A stretch of DNA of 61,036 nucleotides from an uncultured Bacteroides sp. GTDB taxonomy: Bacteria; Bacteroidota; Bacteroidia; Bacteroidales; Bacteroidaceae. The position numbers and the translations under genes are program-made. The stretch spans positions 1 through 61,036 of the forward strand of contig CAMOWU010000007.1 in the NCBI GenBank assembly GCA_946628545.1, given 5' to 3'. The notes beneath the pieces are model-generated. The model was not told the DNA's origin. It was given only the letters and a program-made list of their open reading frames with translations, and did not search any database. Every line of letters starts with the position of its first letter. Positions within the stretch are counted from its first letter, which is position 1. Positions 58,976 through 61,036 of the stretch are shown piece by piece.

Positions 58976-60775
58976 ATGGAGTCAATCGTTTTCTTAGGAT
59001 TCAACCTTTATGCATGGATCACCATACTCACGGTGCTCTCCATGTTCACAGTGTTGCTGTTCACCAAGATCCGGGCCGACCTGGTCTTCCTTTCTGCCAT
59101 GGCGGTGCTGTTCGTCACCGGAGTGCTCGACGCCAAGGAGGCTTTCTCTGGTTTCAGCTCAACATCCGTGGTGGTCATCGCTGTGCTCTTCGTCGTGGTG
59201 GCTGGACTCATGCACACAGGAGTGCTCCAATGGATTGTCAAGCATCTCTTAGGACAGCCTAACTCCTTCCCCAAGGCGGTGGTGCGACTGATGCTTCCCG
59301 TGGCTGGGCTCAGCTCTTTCTTGAGCAACACCACCGTGGTGGCACTGTTTGTGGGCATTGTGAAGATGTGGTCGAAAAAACTCAACATCTCACCCTCAAA
59401 ACTGCTCATACCACTGAGCTATGCCTCTGGCATGGGAGGGGTGTGTACGCTGATCGGTACACCGCCCAACCTGATCATCTCTGGTTTGTACCAGGAGCAT
59501 ACAGGCAATACAATGAATGTCTTGGCAACAACTATCCCAGGTCTCTTCTGCCTCTGTGTGGGTATTTTGTCCATCATCGCCATGCGTCGATTGCTGCCCG
59601 ACCGCAAGGCACCTGAGTCGGCGTTCGAATCGACTGGCGACTACACGGTGGAGTTCCTCGTTCCGTCCGACAATAAGCATATCGGACAGACGGTCAGCGA
59701 GGCGAGACTGAACGATGTGCGCGGTGGAAGTCTGATCGAGATCATCCACTACGACGATGTCATCTCGCCTGTACCGGAGGATGAGATCCTGATGGGAGGC
59801 GACCGACTGGTCTTCGCTGGACAAGTGGATGAGATATTGGATCTGCGCAAGAGCCATGGGCTGGTCAATGCCGACCACCATGTCTTCAACATGAGCGAGG
59901 TCGATAAGAACCGACAGTTGCGCACCGCTTACGTCAACTTCGGAAGCAGTCTTATCAACACTGCCATCGGCGACAGCACTTTCGAGAAAGACAACAATAT
60001 GACGCTTGTGGCGGTGGCCAGAAAGGGAGAGCGAATCAGCCAGTCACCGCGTAGTGTCGTGCTTCAGGCTGGCGACACGCTTTTGCTCGAATGTCCGCCT
60101 AAGACCAATGTCGCTACAAGCAATCTCTCTGCCCAACTGCATTTCTTCGACTCCACGCAGGTGGCAAACATCGGGAAAAAGACTTTCATCTCCACGACCA
60201 TCATGATTGCTATGGTTGTGCTATCGGCTTTGAACATCATCCCTCTGCTCCAGTGCGCTTTCCTCGCTGCGGCTGCCATGCTCATCTTCCGCTGCTGCAG
60301 TGTCGATCAAGCCATGAAAGCCATCAACTGGGACGTCATCATGGTCTTTGCAGGATCTGTGGTACTGGGACTGGCTATCGCTAAAACAGGCATTGCGGAA
60401 CGCTTGGCTTTCGGCATCACTGAGACGTTGGGCATCAAGAACCCCATACTGCTGATGGCGGCTATTTGTCTGGCGGGAAACATCACCACCGAGTTTATCT
60501 CTAATACGGCTGCGGGAGCCATGTTCTTCCCCATCATGTACGAGGCGGCGGAAAAACTGGGCTACGAACCTTACCCCTTCATGATTGCCATGATGATCAG
60601 CGTCAGCAGTTGTTTTGCCACACCTATCGGATCGCCAACACACATGCTCGTCTATGGACCTGGAGGTTATCGGTTCAGCGACTTCATTCGCATCGGATTA
60701 CCCATGAACTTGATTATCCTCATGTCCAATATTCTGATCGTCAATTTGATTTATCCATTAACACCACTCAACTGA
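58976..60775 (+). CDS. SLC13-family permease with two RCK_C domains
   Basis: The 599-residue transporter has membrane blocks at about 5-190 and 400-595 with the family motifs LSNTTVVALFVGIV and SNTAAGAMFFPIMYE, and two RCK_C (TrkA-C) domains between them (about 215-300 and 305-390). Members move anions such as sulfate or dicarboxylates together with Na+; the substrate here is not shown. It lies between the SpoIIE-type gene (121 bases upstream) and the STAS gene (one base downstream), so it probably belongs to the same operon. Confidence 0.85.
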   Translation: MESIVFLGFNLYAWITILTVLSMFTVLLFTKIRADLVFLSAMAVLFVTGVLDAKEAFSGFSSTSVVVIAVLFVVVAGLMHTGVLQWIVKHLLGQPNSFPKAVVRLMLPVAGLSSFLSNTTVVALFVGIVKMWSKKLNISPSKLLIPLSYASGMGGVCTLIGTPPNLIISGLYQEHTGNTMNVLATTIPGLFCLCVGILSIIAMRRLLPDRKAPESAFESTGDYTVEFLVPSDNKHIGQTVSEARLNDVRGGSLIEIIHYDDVISPVPEDEILMGGDRLVFAGQVDEILDLRKSHGLVNADHHVFNMSEVDKNRQLRTAYVNFGSSLINTAIGDSTFEKDNNMTLVAVARKGERISQSPRSVVLQAGDTLLLECPPKTNVATSNLSAQLHFFDSTQVANIGKKTFISTTIMIAMVVLSALNIIPLLQCAFLAAAAMLIFRCCSVDQAMKAINWDVIMVFAGSVVLGLAIAKTGIAERLAFGITETLGIKNPILLMAAICLAGNITTEFISNTAAGAMFFPIMYEAAEKLGYEPYPFMIAMMISVSSCFATPIGSPTHMLVYGPGGYRFSDFIRIGLPMNLIILMSNILIVNLIYPLTPLN

Positions 60776-60776
60776 T

Positions 60777-61036
60777 ATGAATTTTGAAATCAAAAATGAA
60801 AATGGTGTCCTGACCGGAAGCCCTAAGGGATGGATCGACACCAACGTGGCTCCTGAGTTCCTCGAGTCGCTGAAAGTCTTGGAAGAACAAGCCGACAAAA
60901 CCATCTGGCTCGACTGTGCCGACTTGGAATATGTGTGCAGTCTGGTCTTGCGAGGTCTTCTGAAACTGAAAAAGGCCAGTGCCTCAAAAGGAGGCTCACT
61001 GCTGCTGAAAAACGTACAGCCCGAGGTCATGAACAT
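60777..61036 (+). CDS. STAS-domain protein (anti-sigma factor antagonist type), partial
   Basis: The ATG at 60777 follows the transporter stop by one base. The 86 full codons visible before the window ends encode a STAS-like fold: a strand, GWIDTNVAPEFLESL, then TIWLDCADLEYVCSLVLRGL and a helix. The serine of YVCSLVL aligns with the phosphorylated Ser58 of SpoIIAA, but the following residues are not the usual SG/AG. It is a likely target of the upstream phosphatase/kinase. The C-terminus is outside the window. Confidence 0.75.
   Translation, partial: MNFEIKNENGVLTGSPKGWIDTNVAPEFLESLKVLEEQADKTIWLDCADLEYVCSLVLRGLLKLKKASASKGGSLLLKNVQPEVMN

Overview
The window looks like a chromosome segment of a Prevotella-type member of the Bacteroidales. 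The support is a SusC/SusD outer-membrane pair, signal peptides and lipoproteins of Bacteroidetes style, recurring TAnnTTTG promoter -7 elements, few strong Shine-Dalgarno sites, a paired MutA/MutB methylmalonyl-CoA mutase, a DPP IV-like S9 peptidase, DUF4230/DUF4251/DUF4290-type proteins, and C/G-rich and palindromic intergenic repeats. No rRNA, tRNA, CRISPR array, complete insertion sequence or prophage was seen.

Layout. 1-3.6 kb: a large secreted multi-domain protein and a 56-residue protein ending at a terminator. 3.6-8.4 kb (minus): arginine operon argR - GNAT acyltransferase - argG - argC - argD. 8.5-10.2 kb (minus): a macro-domain hydrolase and a Na+/Ca2+ exchanger-type protein. 10.4-15.0 kb: two small secreted proteins, DPP IV on the opposite strand, and two tandem DUF4230-type membrane-anchored proteins. 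15.2-19.3 kb: a YhcC-type radical SAM protein, then the ribosomal block rplM-rpsI-rpsB-tsf. 19.3-25.0 kb: a uracil-DNA glycosylase-like protein, a lipoprotein, the CCA-adding enzyme, and yicC-gmk-nadD on the minus strand. 25.0-33.6 kb: a housekeeping run tsaB - DUF4290 - murA - rimM - dxr - rseP - alaS. 33.8-35.4 kb: an AAA-ATPase-like/PD-(D/E)XK protein.

35.5-49.4 kb (minus) is the most distinctive part. A SusC/SusD pair and a lipoprotein are followed by a duplicated two-gene module. Each copy has a polytopic membrane protein with a helical C-terminal half, and a beta-propeller lipoprotein carrying a CxxCH haem-attachment-like motif. A secreted SASA/CE6-like esterase lies upstream in its own transcription unit. 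This resembles a nutrient-uptake locus, but it has no glycoside hydrolase and no adjacent regulator, and the CxxCH propellers suggest redox or haem-linked chemistry at the cell envelope.

49.7-61.0 kb: methylmalonyl-CoA mutase subunits (succinate-propionate pathway), an AspT/YidE-type transporter, an ArsG/TauE-like permease, and a likely partner-switching signalling operon. That operon holds a SpoIIE phosphatase with a built-in HATPase domain, an SLC13/RCK_C transporter, and a STAS protein cut off by the window end.

Non-coding structure is rich. It includes a dispersed GGACGCGAC/GTCGCGTCC palindrome (four loci), C4/G4 composite repeats flanking gmk-nadD, heptamer tandem arrays placed exactly at stop codons, and candidate structured leaders before rplM and rpsB.
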